A stretch of 64,000 bases of DNA, from contig NZ_AP022620.1 in NCBI RefSeq assembly GCF_010731855.1, forward strand, positions 4,216,001 through 4,280,000. Direction: 5' to 3'. The notes beneath the pieces were generated by a model that made no database searches, was not told the DNA's origin, and saw nothing but the letters and a program-made list of their open reading frames with translations. The position numbers and the translations under genes are program-made. The stretch comes from Mycolicibacterium anyangense. GTDB taxonomy: Bacteria; Actinomycetota; Actinomycetes; Mycobacteriales; Mycobacteriaceae. Positions 43,178 to 51,801 of this stretch are shown in pieces (positions within the stretch are counted from its first letter, which is position 1; each line of letters starts with the position of its first letter).

Positions 43178-44779
43178 ATGAGCGCACGGCGTGCCCGCAC
43201 GCTGGGGAGGACGCCACTGCTCATCGTGCTGGTGATGGCCGTGGCTGTCCTGGTCGCGGACCGGGTCAGTCCGCCGTTGCCGTTCAACATCATCGGCGGT
43301 CCGTACGCGAGGCTGCTGGCTCAGTTCGCCGATCTCGGGCCGGCCCGCTCGGATCGGGTGCAGCTGACCGTCGAACTGCGCGAACCGACCAGCCCGGTGG
43401 GGTTGACGTCGTGGGCCCGACAACATGGGCTGGCGGTGCACTGGCGCGACGGCGATCCGTGGGCAACCGTGGCCGGCCCGCCGCGACGGGTGGCCGCAGC
43501 GCTGGACGTGGCCGTGCACGACTATCGGGGCAAGGACGGCACAGTGTTCTACGCCTCCCCCCAGCAGCCGGCGGTCCCCGGCGAACTCGGCCGTGAGGTC
43601 CTCGAACTGGGCCGGATCCTCGGCTACACGCCCTATCACGAGGGCATCCCGCCGACGCCGCCGCTCGACGTGCCCGACGGTGGTCTGATGCCCACCGAAT
43701 TGCTGACGGCCTACAACGCCGACGGCTTGGCCGCCAGTGGCTACACCGGCGCGGGCCGCACCGTCGCGGTATTCGCCTTCGACGGGTTCGAACAGAGCGA
43801 CATGGACAGCTTCGCCGACTGGTTCTCGCTGCCCCGGTTCACCCCGGAGGTGGTGGGCGGCATGCCCGCCCAGAAGCGCGGTGAGGCCACCATGGACATC
43901 CAGCTGATCCACGCCATCGCACCCTCGGCCAAGATCGTCCTGGTCAACGCTCGATCGACGGTCGAGGGCGATGCGCCCTACGTCAAGCTCGGAGGGCTGA
44001 TGGAGTCGATCGACCGGCGTTACCCCGGCGCGGTGTGGAGCTTCTCGATCGGCTGGGGCTGCGACCGGATCATGACCCGGGCCGATTTGGCCCCCGTACG
44101 CTCAGCGCTGGCCCGCGCCCACCGCAACGGCACCACGGCGTTCGACGCCAGCGGAGACCTGGCCGGTCTGGAATGCAAAGGCGGCCATGACTGGTCGGAC
44201 ACCCCGAGTCCCGACGACATCGGCGTCGATGCTGTCGCGTCACTGCCCGAGATGACATCGGTGGGCGGTACCACCCTGTCCACCGATGCCCAGGGCAAAT
44301 GGCTGGCCGAACAAGGCTGGTACGACGTGCCTCTCACGCAGGGCAGCGGGGGTGGCGTCTCGCGGCTGTTCGGGCGCCCGGCATGGCAGGACATTCACGA
44401 GCAGGCCGGACCACACGACCGCCGCCTGGTTCCGGACATCGCGGCCGTCGCCGACCCGTTCACCGGGGTGAAATTCGTGTTCAAGGGACAGGTTCTCGTC
44501 GGCGGTGGCACCTCGCAGTCCACGCCGATCTGGGCGGGCCTGGCCGCGATGATGAACCAGTTCCTCGCCGACCGCGGTCTGGCCCAACTCGGCGACCTGA
44601 ATCCGCTGCTGTACGAGCTCTCCCACGGATACGGCCTGCCGGCATTCCGGGACATCTCCCTCGGCGCCAACGCCGTCACCCCGGTGCTGCCGGGCTACGA
44701 CATGATCACCGGCCTGGGCAGCCCGAACATCGAGAACTTGATGAAGGACCTGCTCATCCTCAAGTCGATGGGTGGCTGA
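43178..44779 (+). CDS. sedolisin (S53) serine protease, membrane anchored
   Basis: This 533-residue protein has an N-terminal anchor (LLIVLVMAVAVLVADRV), a pro-domain (about 50-150) and an S53 catalytic domain. The Glu and Asp are in GEATMDIQLIHAIAPSA, the oxyanion Asp in FDASGDLAGLEC, the Ser in GGTSQSTPIWAG, and the calcium site in the C-terminal DISLGAN...GYDMITGLGSPNIE. It is an acid-type endopeptidase probably matured by cleavage of its pro-domain outside the cell. The next gene starts 8 bases before its stop. Confidence 0.92.
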   Translation: MSARRARTLGRTPLLIVLVMAVAVLVADRVSPPLPFNIIGGPYARLLAQFADLGPARSDRVQLTVELREPTSPVGLTSWARQHGLAVHWRDGDPWATVAGPPRRVAAALDVAVHDYRGKDGTVFYASPQQPAVPGELGREVLELGRILGYTPYHEGIPPTPPLDVPDGGLMPTELLTAYNADGLAASGYTGAGRTVAVFAFDGFEQSDMDSFADWFSLPRFTPEVVGGMPAQKRGEATMDIQLIHAIAPSAKIVLVNARSTVEGDAPYVKLGGLMESIDRRYPGAVWSFSIGWGCDRIMTRADLAPVRSALARAHRNGTTAFDASGDLAGLECKGGHDWSDTPSPDDIGVDAVASLPEMTSVGGTTLSTDAQGKWLAEQGWYDVPLTQGSGGGVSRLFGRPAWQDIHEQAGPHDRRLVPDIAAVADPFTGVKFVFKGQVLVGGGTSQSTPIWAGLAAMMNQFLADRGLAQLGDLNPLLYELSHGYGLPAFRDISLGANAVTPVLPGYDMITGLGSPNIENLMKDLLILKSMGG

Positions 44780-45524
44780 GCCAGTGACCGTCGACGTCGA
44801 GGAACCCCAGGAATCGTTCTCCGGGTACGCCGTGCCCCGGGGCCGCTACCGAGCCCGGCGGCTGCGCGGCCCCGCCTACTTCGCCACCGTGGGGACCTGG
44901 GTGATCCTGCTGGTGCTGGCGATGATGGCGCTGAGCGTGCTGGCGACGCAGATCAGTACCGGGCCGGCCCGCTACATCTGTCCACCGGACTGCGGCGGGC
45001 CGCCCACCGGGTTGCCGGTGGCGACCAATCCGCGGTATTTCGCACCGGACGGGTCGTTCTCGGTGTCCTATCCCGCATCGGAGACCGCCTACACCGTCAC
45101 CAAGGATCCGACCGGCATCACCGCGGACTGGAACGGCGGCGACGGCGGCACATTGCGGTTGTTCAGCGAACCGGCGCGGGGGCGCGATGCCAAGCAGGTG
45201 GCCGATGATCTGCTGGCCGACAAGTACCCGGACGCCGTCACGGCCTACGAGCTGCCCAACGCGATCCTCGGTTATCAGCCGGGCTACGGCGAGGTCGCCG
45301 ACGACTGGCCCAAGGGCACTGTCAACGACTCCGACCGTCTGCGCATCATCCTCATCGTCGCGGTGAAGAACGATCTGGCCCTGGTAGCGGGCGCCGTCGG
45401 ACCGTTCCACCAGTTCGGGCCCGATTTCGGGCCGGGCCCACCGTCGGCTGCCAACCTGCAGATCGCGCAGGACATGGGCAAGTACGTCAACAGCTTCATG
45501 TGGCGTGGCGACCCGCCGCGTTGA
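44772..45524 (+). CDS. single-span membrane protein of unknown function
   Basis: This 250-residue protein has a cytoplasmic basic N-terminus (GRYRARRLRG), one membrane helix (FATVGTWVILLVLAMMALSVL) and an external domain with CPPDCGGPP and a PsbP-like or DUF-type body (FSVSYPASETAYTV). It overlaps the sedolisin gene by 8 bases, so the two products are made together and may interact. No family recognised. Confidence 0.75.
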   Translation: MAEPVTVDVEEPQESFSGYAVPRGRYRARRLRGPAYFATVGTWVILLVLAMMALSVLATQISTGPARYICPPDCGGPPTGLPVATNPRYFAPDGSFSVSYPASETAYTVTKDPTGITADWNGGDGGTLRLFSEPARGRDAKQVADDLLADKYPDAVTAYELPNAILGYQPGYGEVADDWPKGTVNDSDRLRIILIVAVKNDLALVAGAVGPFHQFGPDFGPGPPSAANLQIAQDMGKYVNSFMWRGDPPR

Positions 45525-45533
45525 GCGCCGAAA

Positions 45534-46424
45534 TCACGACTGGACGGCCTTGGCCAGCGCGATACAGGTGGTCAGCCAGCCCGGTTCGGCGTGCGGGCCG
45601 TCCTGTAGTGCCCACATGGCGTTGTGCACCATCCGCACCAGTACCCACGCACGGGCCCGGGCCTCGTCGAAGCCCGCCGCGTCGATCAGGGTGTAGAACC
45701 GGCGCAGCACACCGTCGCGGACGTCACCGGCCAACTCGCCCCATCGATTCCACAGCATCGGGGCGATCTCGTAGTGCGGGTCGCCGTTGATCGGTTTCGG
45801 GTCGATCGCCAGCCATGGTTCCCGTTGTGCAGCAAGTACATTCGCGTAGTGCAGGTCGGTATGGATGACGCGCGACGGGGCGGGGCCGGCGGTCAGGTCG
45901 GTGCTGAGTGCCAGGGCCTGCTCGACCAGCCGGTGCGGGATCGGGGCACTGCGGGGCAGCGCTGCCAGCTCGGCGTTCCAGCGGTGTAGGTAGGACTCCA
46001 GCGTCCGCAGCTGCGGCATGGCCGGGACATGGAGGTGGCGGTACAGGCGGCCCACCACCTCGCACGCCTCGATGTCGGAGACGGCGCGCAAGTCGGTGGG
46101 TTCCAGCCGCTCGAGCAGCAGCGCCCGGCGGTGGGGGTCGGCGCTGAGCAGCCGCACCGCGCCGTCGCCGCCCCACCGACGCAGGGCCAGGTGTTCATGC
46201 TCGGACTCGTCGTCGGGAAAGCCGATCTTGAGCACCGCTGCCGCTCCGTCGGAGGTGCGTACCGGAACCACCAGTGAGCAGTAGCCGTAGCCGGCCGGCC
46301 CGTCGATGCGCAGCCGCCACTGGGCGACCGCTTCGCGGCTGAGTGTGGGCAACGTGGCCACCCATGACGCCCACTGCGGCCCGCGGCCGGCCATGGTTCG
46401 GACCGCGTGCGGAAGCTCGCTCAC
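45534..46424 (-). CDS. aminoglycoside/hydroxyurea phosphotransferase-like kinase (APH(6) type)
   Basis: This 296-residue kinase has RVIHTDLHYANVLAAQREPW (HxDxxxxN catalytic loop) and LAIDPKPINGDPHYEIAPML (DxK/D metal motif), the pattern of the aminoglycoside/hydroxyurea resistance kinase family. GTG 46424 overlaps the stop of the small membrane gene (46421-46423). It may phosphorylate an antibiotic or a metabolite; resistance is not shown by sequence alone. Confidence 0.88.
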   Translation of the reverse strand: MSELPHAVRTMAGRGPQWASWVATLPTLSREAVAQWRLRIDGPAGYGYCSLVVPVRTSDGAAAVLKIGFPDDESEHEHLALRRWGGDGAVRLLSADPHRRALLLERLEPTDLRAVSDIEACEVVGRLYRHLHVPAMPQLRTLESYLHRWNAELAALPRSAPIPHRLVEQALALSTDLTAGPAPSRVIHTDLHYANVLAAQREPWLAIDPKPINGDPHYEIAPMLWNRWGELAGDVRDGVLRRFYTLIDAAGFDEARARAWVLVRMVHNAMWALQDGPHAEPGWLTTCIALAKAVQS

Positions 46425-46561
46425 CGGTCGGTGTCGTCGGCCGGCTGGTCGGCGGGCGGGGGCGGTGGTTGCCGGTTGAGCCAGTCTTTGAGTCGAAAGA
46501 GCTGGCTGGCCACGATGCCGAGGCCCACCACCAATAGACCCACGACGATGGCAATGGTCAT
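46421..46561 (-). CDS. 46-residue membrane microprotein
   Basis: ATG 46561 opens a 46-codon frame: one hydrophobic helix (IAIVVGLLVVGLGIVASQLF), then LKDWLNRQ, a Pro run and an acidic end (DQPADDTDR). Its TGA at 46421-46423 overlaps the kinase GTG (GTGA). Hydrophobicity, GC-rich codons and the overlap support it as a real gene cotranslated with the kinase. Function unknown. Confidence 0.65.
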   Translation of the reverse strand: MTIAIVVGLLVVGLGIVASQLFRLKDWLNRQPPPPPADQPADDTDR

Positions 46562-46593
46562 TTGGTTTCGAGCCTACGCATATCCTGGCGCGA

Positions 46594-49500
46594 GTGTCCG
46601 AACGGTCCGGCGACGAGCGTCGCGAGCTGCGCGAGCTTCGTGCTCGGCTGGACGGGGTCACGATTCGGGACGCAGCGCGGCTTGGGCGCAGGCTGAAGTC
46701 GCTGCGCGATGTCACCCCGGAGAAGATCGGGCAGATCGCCGAGCAGGTCGCGGCCGCTGAGGCGCTGGTGGCGACCCGGCTGGCGGCCGTGCCCGACATC
46801 ACTTACCCGGACCTTCCGGTCAGCGAGCGTCGCGGTGAGCTGGCCAAGGCCATCAGCGACCACCAGGTGGTGGTGGTGGCAGGTGAGACCGGGTCGGGCA
46901 AGACCACCCAGCTGCCCAAGATCTGCCTGGAACTGGGCCGCGGGGTGCGCGGCACCATCGGGCACACCCAGCCGCGCCGGCTGGCCGCCCGCACCGTGGC
47001 CCAGCGCATCGCCGACGAACTCGGCACCCCGCTGGGCGACGCCATCGGCTATACCGTCCGCTTCACCGATCAGGCCAGCGATCGCACGCTGGTGAAGTTG
47101 ATGACCGACGGCATCCTGCTCGCCGAGATCCAGCGCGACCGAAGGCTGCTGCGCTACGACACCCTGATCCTCGACGAGGCCCACGAGCGCAGCCTCAATA
47201 TCGACTTCCTGCTGGGCTACCTGCGTGAATTGCTGCCACGCCGCCCCGACCTGAAGGTGATCGTCACCTCGGCGACCATCGAACCGGAACGGTTCGCCGC
47301 ACACTTCTCCGGGGCGCCCATCGTCGAAGTATCCGGGCGCACCTATCCGGTCGAAATCCGTTACCGCCCTTTGGAAGTCGCTGTCGCCACCGAAGAGGAC
47401 GACGACCCCGATGATCCGGATCACGAGATCGTGCGGACCGAGATGCGGGACCAGACGGAGGCGATCGTCGACGCCATCATCGAACTGGAAGCCGAACCGC
47501 CCGGCGATGTGCTGGTGTTCCTGTCCGGTGAGCGCGAGATCCGCGACACCGCAGAAGCGTTGCGCGGCTTACTCAATGATCCGCGGAAGCCGACCGAAGT
47601 GCTGCCGCTGTATGCGCGCCTGCCGACCGCCGATCAGCAACGGGTGTTCCAGCCGCACACCGGGAGGCGAATCGTGCTGGCGACCAACGTCGCCGAGACG
47701 TCGCTGACGGTACCCGGCGTGCGTTACGTCGTCGACCCCGGTACCGCGCGGATCTCCCGCTACAGCAGGCGCACCAAGGTGCAGCGCCTGCCGATCGAAC
47801 CCATCTCGCAGGCCTCGGCGGCGCAACGGGCGGGGCGGTCCGGCCGTACCGCACCCGGCGTCTGCATCCGGCTGTACTCGCAGTCCGATTTCGAGGCTCG
47901 GCCCCGCTACACCGACCCGGAGATCCTGCGCACCAACCTCGCCGCGGTGATCCTCCAGATGGCGGCGCTGCAACTCGGTGATATCGAGAACTTTCCCTTC
48001 CTCGATCCACCGGATCAGCGCAGCATCCGCGACGGGGTGCAACTGCTCCAGGAACTCGGCGCGTTCGACGCCTCGGGGGCCATCACCGACACCGGCCGCC
48101 GGCTGGCCCAGCTGCCCGTCGACCCACGGCTGGGCCGAATGATCCTGCAGGCCGACAGCGAAGGATGTGTGCGCGAGGTGCTGGTGCTCGCCGCCGCGCT
48201 GTCCATCCCCGACCCGCGTGAGCGCCCGGCCGACCGGGAGGACGCCGCGCGGCAGAAACACGCCCGCTTCGCCGACGAGCACTCCGACTTCGTGTCGTTC
48301 CTGAACCTGTGGCGCTATCTCGGGGAACAGCGCAAGTCGTTGTCGGGCAATGCTTTCCGACGGATGTGCCGGGAGGAGTTCCTGCATTACCTGCGCATCC
48401 GGGAGTGGCAGGACCTCACCGGTCAACTGCGCAGCATCGCCCGGGACATCGGGATCCGGGAATCCGCCGACGACGAACCCGCAGACCCGTCGCGGGTGCA
48501 CGCCGCCCTGGTGGCGGGCCTGCTGTCGCATGTGGGCCTGCGGGAAGGCGAGACCCGGGAGTACGCCGGGGCGCGCAACTCCAAGTTCGTGTTGGCGCCC
48601 GGTTCGGTACTGACCAAGCGGCCGCCGCGCTGGATCGTGGTGGCCGATCTGGTGGAGACCAGCCGCCTGTTCGGCCGTGTCGCGGCGCGCATCGAGCCCG
48701 AGACCGTGGAACACGTCGCCGGAGACCTGGTGCAGCGCACCTACAGCGAACCGCACTGGGATGCCAAGCGTGGTGCGGTGATGGCCTACGAGCGGGTCAC
48801 CCTCTACGGCCTGCCGTTGGTGGTGCGCCGACGGGTCGGCTATGCCGACGTCGATCCCGTGGTGTCCCGGGAACTGTTCATCCGGCACGCCCTGGTCCAG
48901 GGGGAGTGGCAGACGCGCCACCACTTTTTCCGCGACAACACCGCGCTGCGTGCGGAGTTGGCCGAGATCGAGGAGCGCGCCCGCCGCCGCGACCTGCTGG
49001 TCGATGACGACGAGATCTTTGCGTTCTACGACAAGCGGATTCCGGCCGACGTGGTCTCGGCCCGCCACTTCGACGGCTGGTGGAAGAAGCAGCGGCACCG
49101 CACCCCGGACCTTCTGACGTTCACCCGCGACGACCTGCTTCGCGTCGACGACGCCGACACCGACCGCCCCGACGTGTGGCAAGCCGGTGATCTGGCGCTG
49201 CCGCTGACCTATCGGTTCGAGCCCGGGGCCGCCGACGACGGGGTGACGGTGCACATTCCCGTCGAGGTGCTGGCCCGACTCGGTGGCGACGAGTTCGGCT
49301 GGCAGGTGCCTGCCCTGCGTGAGGAACTGGTGACTGCCCTGATCCGGTCGTTGCCGAAAGACCTCCGGCGCAACTTTGTTCCCGCTCCGGATACCGCGCG
49401 CGCGGTACTGTCGGCGATCACGCCGGGTCAGGAACCGCTGCTGGAGGCGCTGCAGCGCGAATTGCACCGCCGCACCGGGGTTTTGGTGCCCATCACAGCG

Positions 49501-50523
49501 TTCGACCTCGACAAGCTGCCGGCCCATCTGCGGGTGACGTTCGCCGTGCAGGGTTCGGACGGAACCGAGGTGGCCCGAGGTAAGGACCTGGGCGGCCTGC
49601 AGGACACGCTCGCCGGATCGGCTCGTCGCGCCGTCGCCCAGAGTGTGGGCATCGACCTGGAGCGCTCCGGGCTGCGGGGCTGGCCCGAGGACCTCGAGGA
49701 CTTGCCGCGCACCGTCGAACGCACCGTCGGTGGCCATCTGGTCAAGGGTTATCCCGGATTCGTCGATGGCGGCGCGGGTGTCGACATCCGGATCTTCGCC
49801 ACCGCCGCCGAGCGCGATCCGGCGATGGCCGCGGGGTTGCGGCGGTTGGTGCGGCTGTCGGTGCCCTCACCGGTCAAGTCGCTGGAGAAGAGCCTGGATC
49901 CGCGGACCCGGCTGGTGCTCGGCGCCAATCCCGACGGATCGCTGGCCGCCCTGCTCGACGACTGCGCCGATGCTGCCGTCGACGTGCTGGCCACCTCGCC
50001 GGCCTGGACCAAGTCGGAATTCGGTGCGCTGACCGACCGGGTGAAAGGTCGGTTGGCCCAGGCCACCGGTGAAGTGGTCGCCCGGGTCGAGAAGGTACTC
50101 GCCGCCCTGCACGAGGTGCAGGTGGCGATCCCGGACCGGCCGCTCCCGGCGCACGCTCAGGCGATCACCGATATCCGTGCGCAACTCGACGGGCTGCTCC
50201 CCGCGCGGTTCGTCACCGCCACCGGCGCGACACATCTGGCAGATCTGGCGCGGTATCTGACCGCGATCGTCCGCCGCCTCGAACGGCTGCCGCACGCATT
50301 GGCCGCCGACCAGGACCGGATGGCCCGCGTGCACGCCGTCGCTGATGCGTATGCCGAACTGGTGCAAGCGCTTTCACCCGCGCGGGCGGCCGGTTCCGAT
50401 GTCCGTGACATCGCCAGGATGATCGAGGAGTTCCGGGTCAGCCTGTGGGCACAGCAGCTCGGCACCGCCCGCCCGGTGAGCGAGCAGCGCATCTATCGGG
50501 CCATCGACGCCGTTCTCGCCTAA
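46594..50523 (+). CDS. hrpA: ATP-dependent RNA helicase HrpA
   Basis: At 1309 residues this is a full-length HrpA. Walker A GETGSGKTTQLPKICLELG, DEAH box DEAHERSLNIDFLLGYL, motif III SATIEPE, and motif VI QRAGRSGRTAPG lie in the first 450 residues. HA2, OB and a long DUF3418 C-terminal part follow. It unwinds RNA using ATP and has been linked to ribosome rescue or mRNA processing. GTG 46594. A 22-bp palindrome begins 5 bases after its stop. Confidence 0.95.
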   Translation: MSERSGDERRELRELRARLDGVTIRDAARLGRRLKSLRDVTPEKIGQIAEQVAAAEALVATRLAAVPDITYPDLPVSERRGELAKAISDHQVVVVAGETGSGKTTQLPKICLELGRGVRGTIGHTQPRRLAARTVAQRIADELGTPLGDAIGYTVRFTDQASDRTLVKLMTDGILLAEIQRDRRLLRYDTLILDEAHERSLNIDFLLGYLRELLPRRPDLKVIVTSATIEPERFAAHFSGAPIVEVSGRTYPVEIRYRPLEVAVATEEDDDPDDPDHEIVRTEMRDQTEAIVDAIIELEAEPPGDVLVFLSGEREIRDTAEALRGLLNDPRKPTEVLPLYARLPTADQQRVFQPHTGRRIVLATNVAETSLTVPGVRYVVDPGTARISRYSRRTKVQRLPIEPISQASAAQRAGRSGRTAPGVCIRLYSQSDFEARPRYTDPEILRTNLAAVILQMAALQLGDIENFPFLDPPDQRSIRDGVQLLQELGAFDASGAITDTGRRLAQLPVDPRLGRMILQADSEGCVREVLVLAAALSIPDPRERPADREDAARQKHARFADEHSDFVSFLNLWRYLGEQRKSLSGNAFRRMCREEFLHYLRIREWQDLTGQLRSIARDIGIRESADDEPADPSRVHAALVAGLLSHVGLREGETREYAGARNSKFVLAPGSVLTKRPPRWIVVADLVETSRLFGRVAARIEPETVEHVAGDLVQRTYSEPHWDAKRGAVMAYERVTLYGLPLVVRRRVGYADVDPVVSRELFIRHALVQGEWQTRHHFFRDNTALRAELAEIEERARRRDLLVDDDEIFAFYDKRIPADVVSARHFDGWWKKQRHRTPDLLTFTRDDLLRVDDADTDRPDVWQAGDLALPLTYRFEPGAADDGVTVHIPVEVLARLGGDEFGWQVPALREELVTALIRSLPKDLRRNFVPAPDTARAVLSAITPGQEPLLEALQRELHRRTGVLVPITAFDLDKLPAHLRVTFAVQGSDGTEVARGKDLGGLQDTLAGSARRAVAQSVGIDLERSGLRGWPEDLEDLPRTVERTVGGHLVKGYPGFVDGGAGVDIRIFATAAERDPAMAAGLRRLVRLSVPSPVKSLEKSLDPRTRLVLGANPDGSLAALLDDCADAAVDVLATSPAWTKSEFGALTDRVKGRLAQATGEVVARVEKVLAALHEVQVAIPDRPLPAHAQAITDIRAQLDGLLPARFVTATGATHLADLARYLTAIVRRLERLPHALAADQDRMARVHAVADAYAELVQALSPARAAGSDVRDIARMIEEFRVSLWAQQLGTARPVSEQRIYRAIDAVLA

Positions 50524-50528
50524 CCACT

Positions 50529-50550
50529 TTGTCCCCCGATCGGGGGACAA
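50529..50550. promoter_or_regulatory. 22-bp perfect palindrome, operator A
   Basis: TTGTCCCCCGA followed directly by its exact reverse complement. It sits 5 bases after the hrpA stop and could act as a terminator stem. A second, degenerate copy 25 bases further (centre to centre) with the same TGTCCnCC/GGnGGACA frame points instead to a DNA-binding site. Confidence 0.65.
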
Positions 50551-50554
50551 CCTT

Positions 50555-50574
50555 TGTCCACCATTTGGGGGACA
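50555..50574. promoter_or_regulatory. 20-bp inverted repeat, operator B
   Basis: TGTCCACCATTTGGGGGACA keeps the outer arms of operator A (TGTCCnCC and GGnGGACA) with a changed centre. It is 107 bases upstream of the histidine-rich exported protein gene, so both sites probably regulate that gene. Confidence 0.6.
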
Positions 50575-50681
50575 TCTGCATCATCGACTACTTCGTTGGT
50601 TTGGCCGACGAGCCAACGGCGCTGGTCAGCGACTCTTGTATCAACAGCGACGAGCTGAAGACCTCAACAAGGGAGATAGAC

Positions 50682-50912
50682 ATGACCACCATCTGGATGA
50701 AGCGCCTGGCCGCCGGAGCGATGCTGACCGCCGCACCCGCGCTGTTCGCGATCGGCGCCGCCGGTGCCAGCAATGCGGCCACCGGTAGCGTTGACAACGG
50801 CGCCAACATGAGCCAGCCGGCTCACCACGAGAGCTTCCCGCACCAGAACCTCGGGACGGACGCCCCCGGCAGCCGTTCCCATCACCACCACCAGTGGCAC
50901 CACGCCGAGTGA
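50682..50912 (+). CDS. small exported histidine-rich protein
   Basis: This 76-residue protein has a signal peptide (LAAGAMLTAAPALFAIGAAG, cut near SNAA) and a mature part ending in SRSHHHHQWHHAE, after HHESFPHQN. The histidine cluster suggests metal binding. GGGAGATAGAC precedes ATG 50682. Two palindromes in its upstream region may make it metal- or stress-controlled. No known family. Confidence 0.75.
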   Translation: MTTIWMKRLAAGAMLTAAPALFAIGAAGASNAATGSVDNGANMSQPAHHESFPHQNLGTDAPGSRSHHHHQWHHAE

Positions 50913-50930
50913 TCGCCACCTGAAGAACGT

Positions 50931-50968
50931 CGGGTGGAGAGGCTACCCACATGCGGCCTCTCCGCCCG
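50931..50968 (+). terminator. hairpin after the histidine-rich gene
   Basis: CGGGTGGAGAGGC and GCCTCTCCGCCCG pair over 13 bases with one mismatch around a 12-base loop, 18 bases after the stop at 50912. Confidence 0.55.
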
Positions 50969-51012
50969 ATTCCATGTCCGTTCGTGTCCGTTCCGGGTCC
51001 GGCCAGACGACA

Positions 51013-51041
51013 AGAGGGGCACCCCGATGGGGTGCCCCTCT
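51013..51041. terminator. bidirectional hairpin terminator
   Basis: AGAGGGGCACCCC and GGGGTGCCCCTCT form a perfect 13-bp stem with a 3-base loop. It lies between the convergent genes ending at 50912 and 51058, closest to the minus-strand one. Confidence 0.75.
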
Positions 51042-51057
51042 GGTGATGCGGTGTCGA

Positions 51058-51225
51058 TCAGCGGCTGCCGTGCACCGTCGTGTCCACCTGAGGCGCGGAC
51101 GCGGCCTGCCCGATCTGATTGACCCACTCGTTGTGGCCAAGATCAGCCTGTGCCGGCGCGGCAATGCTCAGAGCGGCGGCGACGAGCCCGCTGGCGATGA
51201 CGCTGGTGATTGCGAACTTCTTCAC
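51058..51225 (-). CDS. small exported protein (55 residues)
   Basis: A signal peptide (KKFAITSVIASGLVAAALSI, cut near APAQAD) precedes a mature chain of only about 25 residues (LGHNEWVNQIGQAASAPQVD). GTG 51225 is supported by AGAGGG 7 bases upstream. The frame extends further but without a start that gives a better signal. Function unknown. Confidence 0.65.
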   Translation of the reverse strand: MKKFAITSVIASGLVAAALSIAAPAQADLGHNEWVNQIGQAASAPQVDTTVHGSR

Positions 51226-51482
51226 TGTGTTTCCCTCTTCCTCGATGGCCGGGGGACCTTCTCGACCGGCCTGCCCTTCACAACGCGGACCCATCGCCGG
51301 TTTAGTCCAGGTGGCAGCATTTGATCGGTCTTTGGCTGTCCACCGGCGGCCGCCGAGGACCGTAGCCCGATGCGACGTGGTTTCAGCTGCCATTCGCCGA
51401 GCACGGCACGGTGCGATGCGTGGGCGATCTGCTCCGAACGCGCGGTCAACTCGACGAGGAATCGCGCTGGACGGCCGCGACG

Positions 51483-51785
51483 CTAGTCGCTGGCCGGCAA
51501 GGGTTTGGCGGTCTTCTGCTCCAGCAGTGTCGTCCCCACACTGAGGCTTCCAGCACCGGCTTTGGTGACCAGGAGTTCGGCTCCGCTGTCATCGACATAG
51601 CGCTTGCCCATGACCGTGCCACCCGAGAAGGCCGGATCGATGTCGACCCCGCCAGCCGGTTCAGCGTCCAAGGGAATCATCGGAGCGCCACCGGCTCGCA
51701 GGTCTTCGAGTGCATCCGAGGACCGCACGACGATCACCTGGGTGTCGCACACTTGGCTCTGCAGTCGGGTACCGGTCTTGATCAT
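51483..51785 (-). CDS. small conserved protein linked to the acyl-CoA ligase
   Basis: This is a 100-residue cytosolic protein (MIKTGTRLQSQVCDTQVIVV, then GGAPMIPLDAEPAGG and GKRYVDDSGAELLVTKAGAG) with a single cysteine. It has a very strong ribosome site AAGGAGG six bases before ATG 51785 and follows the ligase by 16 bases, so it is expressed with it. I do not recognise a named family. The beta-rich pattern and position suggest a binding or accessory protein for the pathway. Confidence 0.75.
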   Translation of the reverse strand: MIKTGTRLQSQVCDTQVIVVRSSDALEDLRAGGAPMIPLDAEPAGGVDIDPAFSGGTVMGKRYVDDSGAELLVTKAGAGSLSVGTTLLEQKTAKPLPASD

Positions 51786-51801
51786 GTTCTTCCTCCTTGG
51801 T

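Noticed and set aside
46594-50523. hrpA as a rifamycin-protection helicase related to the RAE system
   Set aside because: It has the DEAH-box and HA2 organisation of HrpA, not the HelD/HelR fold, and has no RAE upstream.
51119-51544. Plus-strand frame MTHSLWPRSAC over the small exported gene
   Set aside because: Arg/Ser-rich shadow composition, antisense to a gene with a clear signal peptide and ribosome site.
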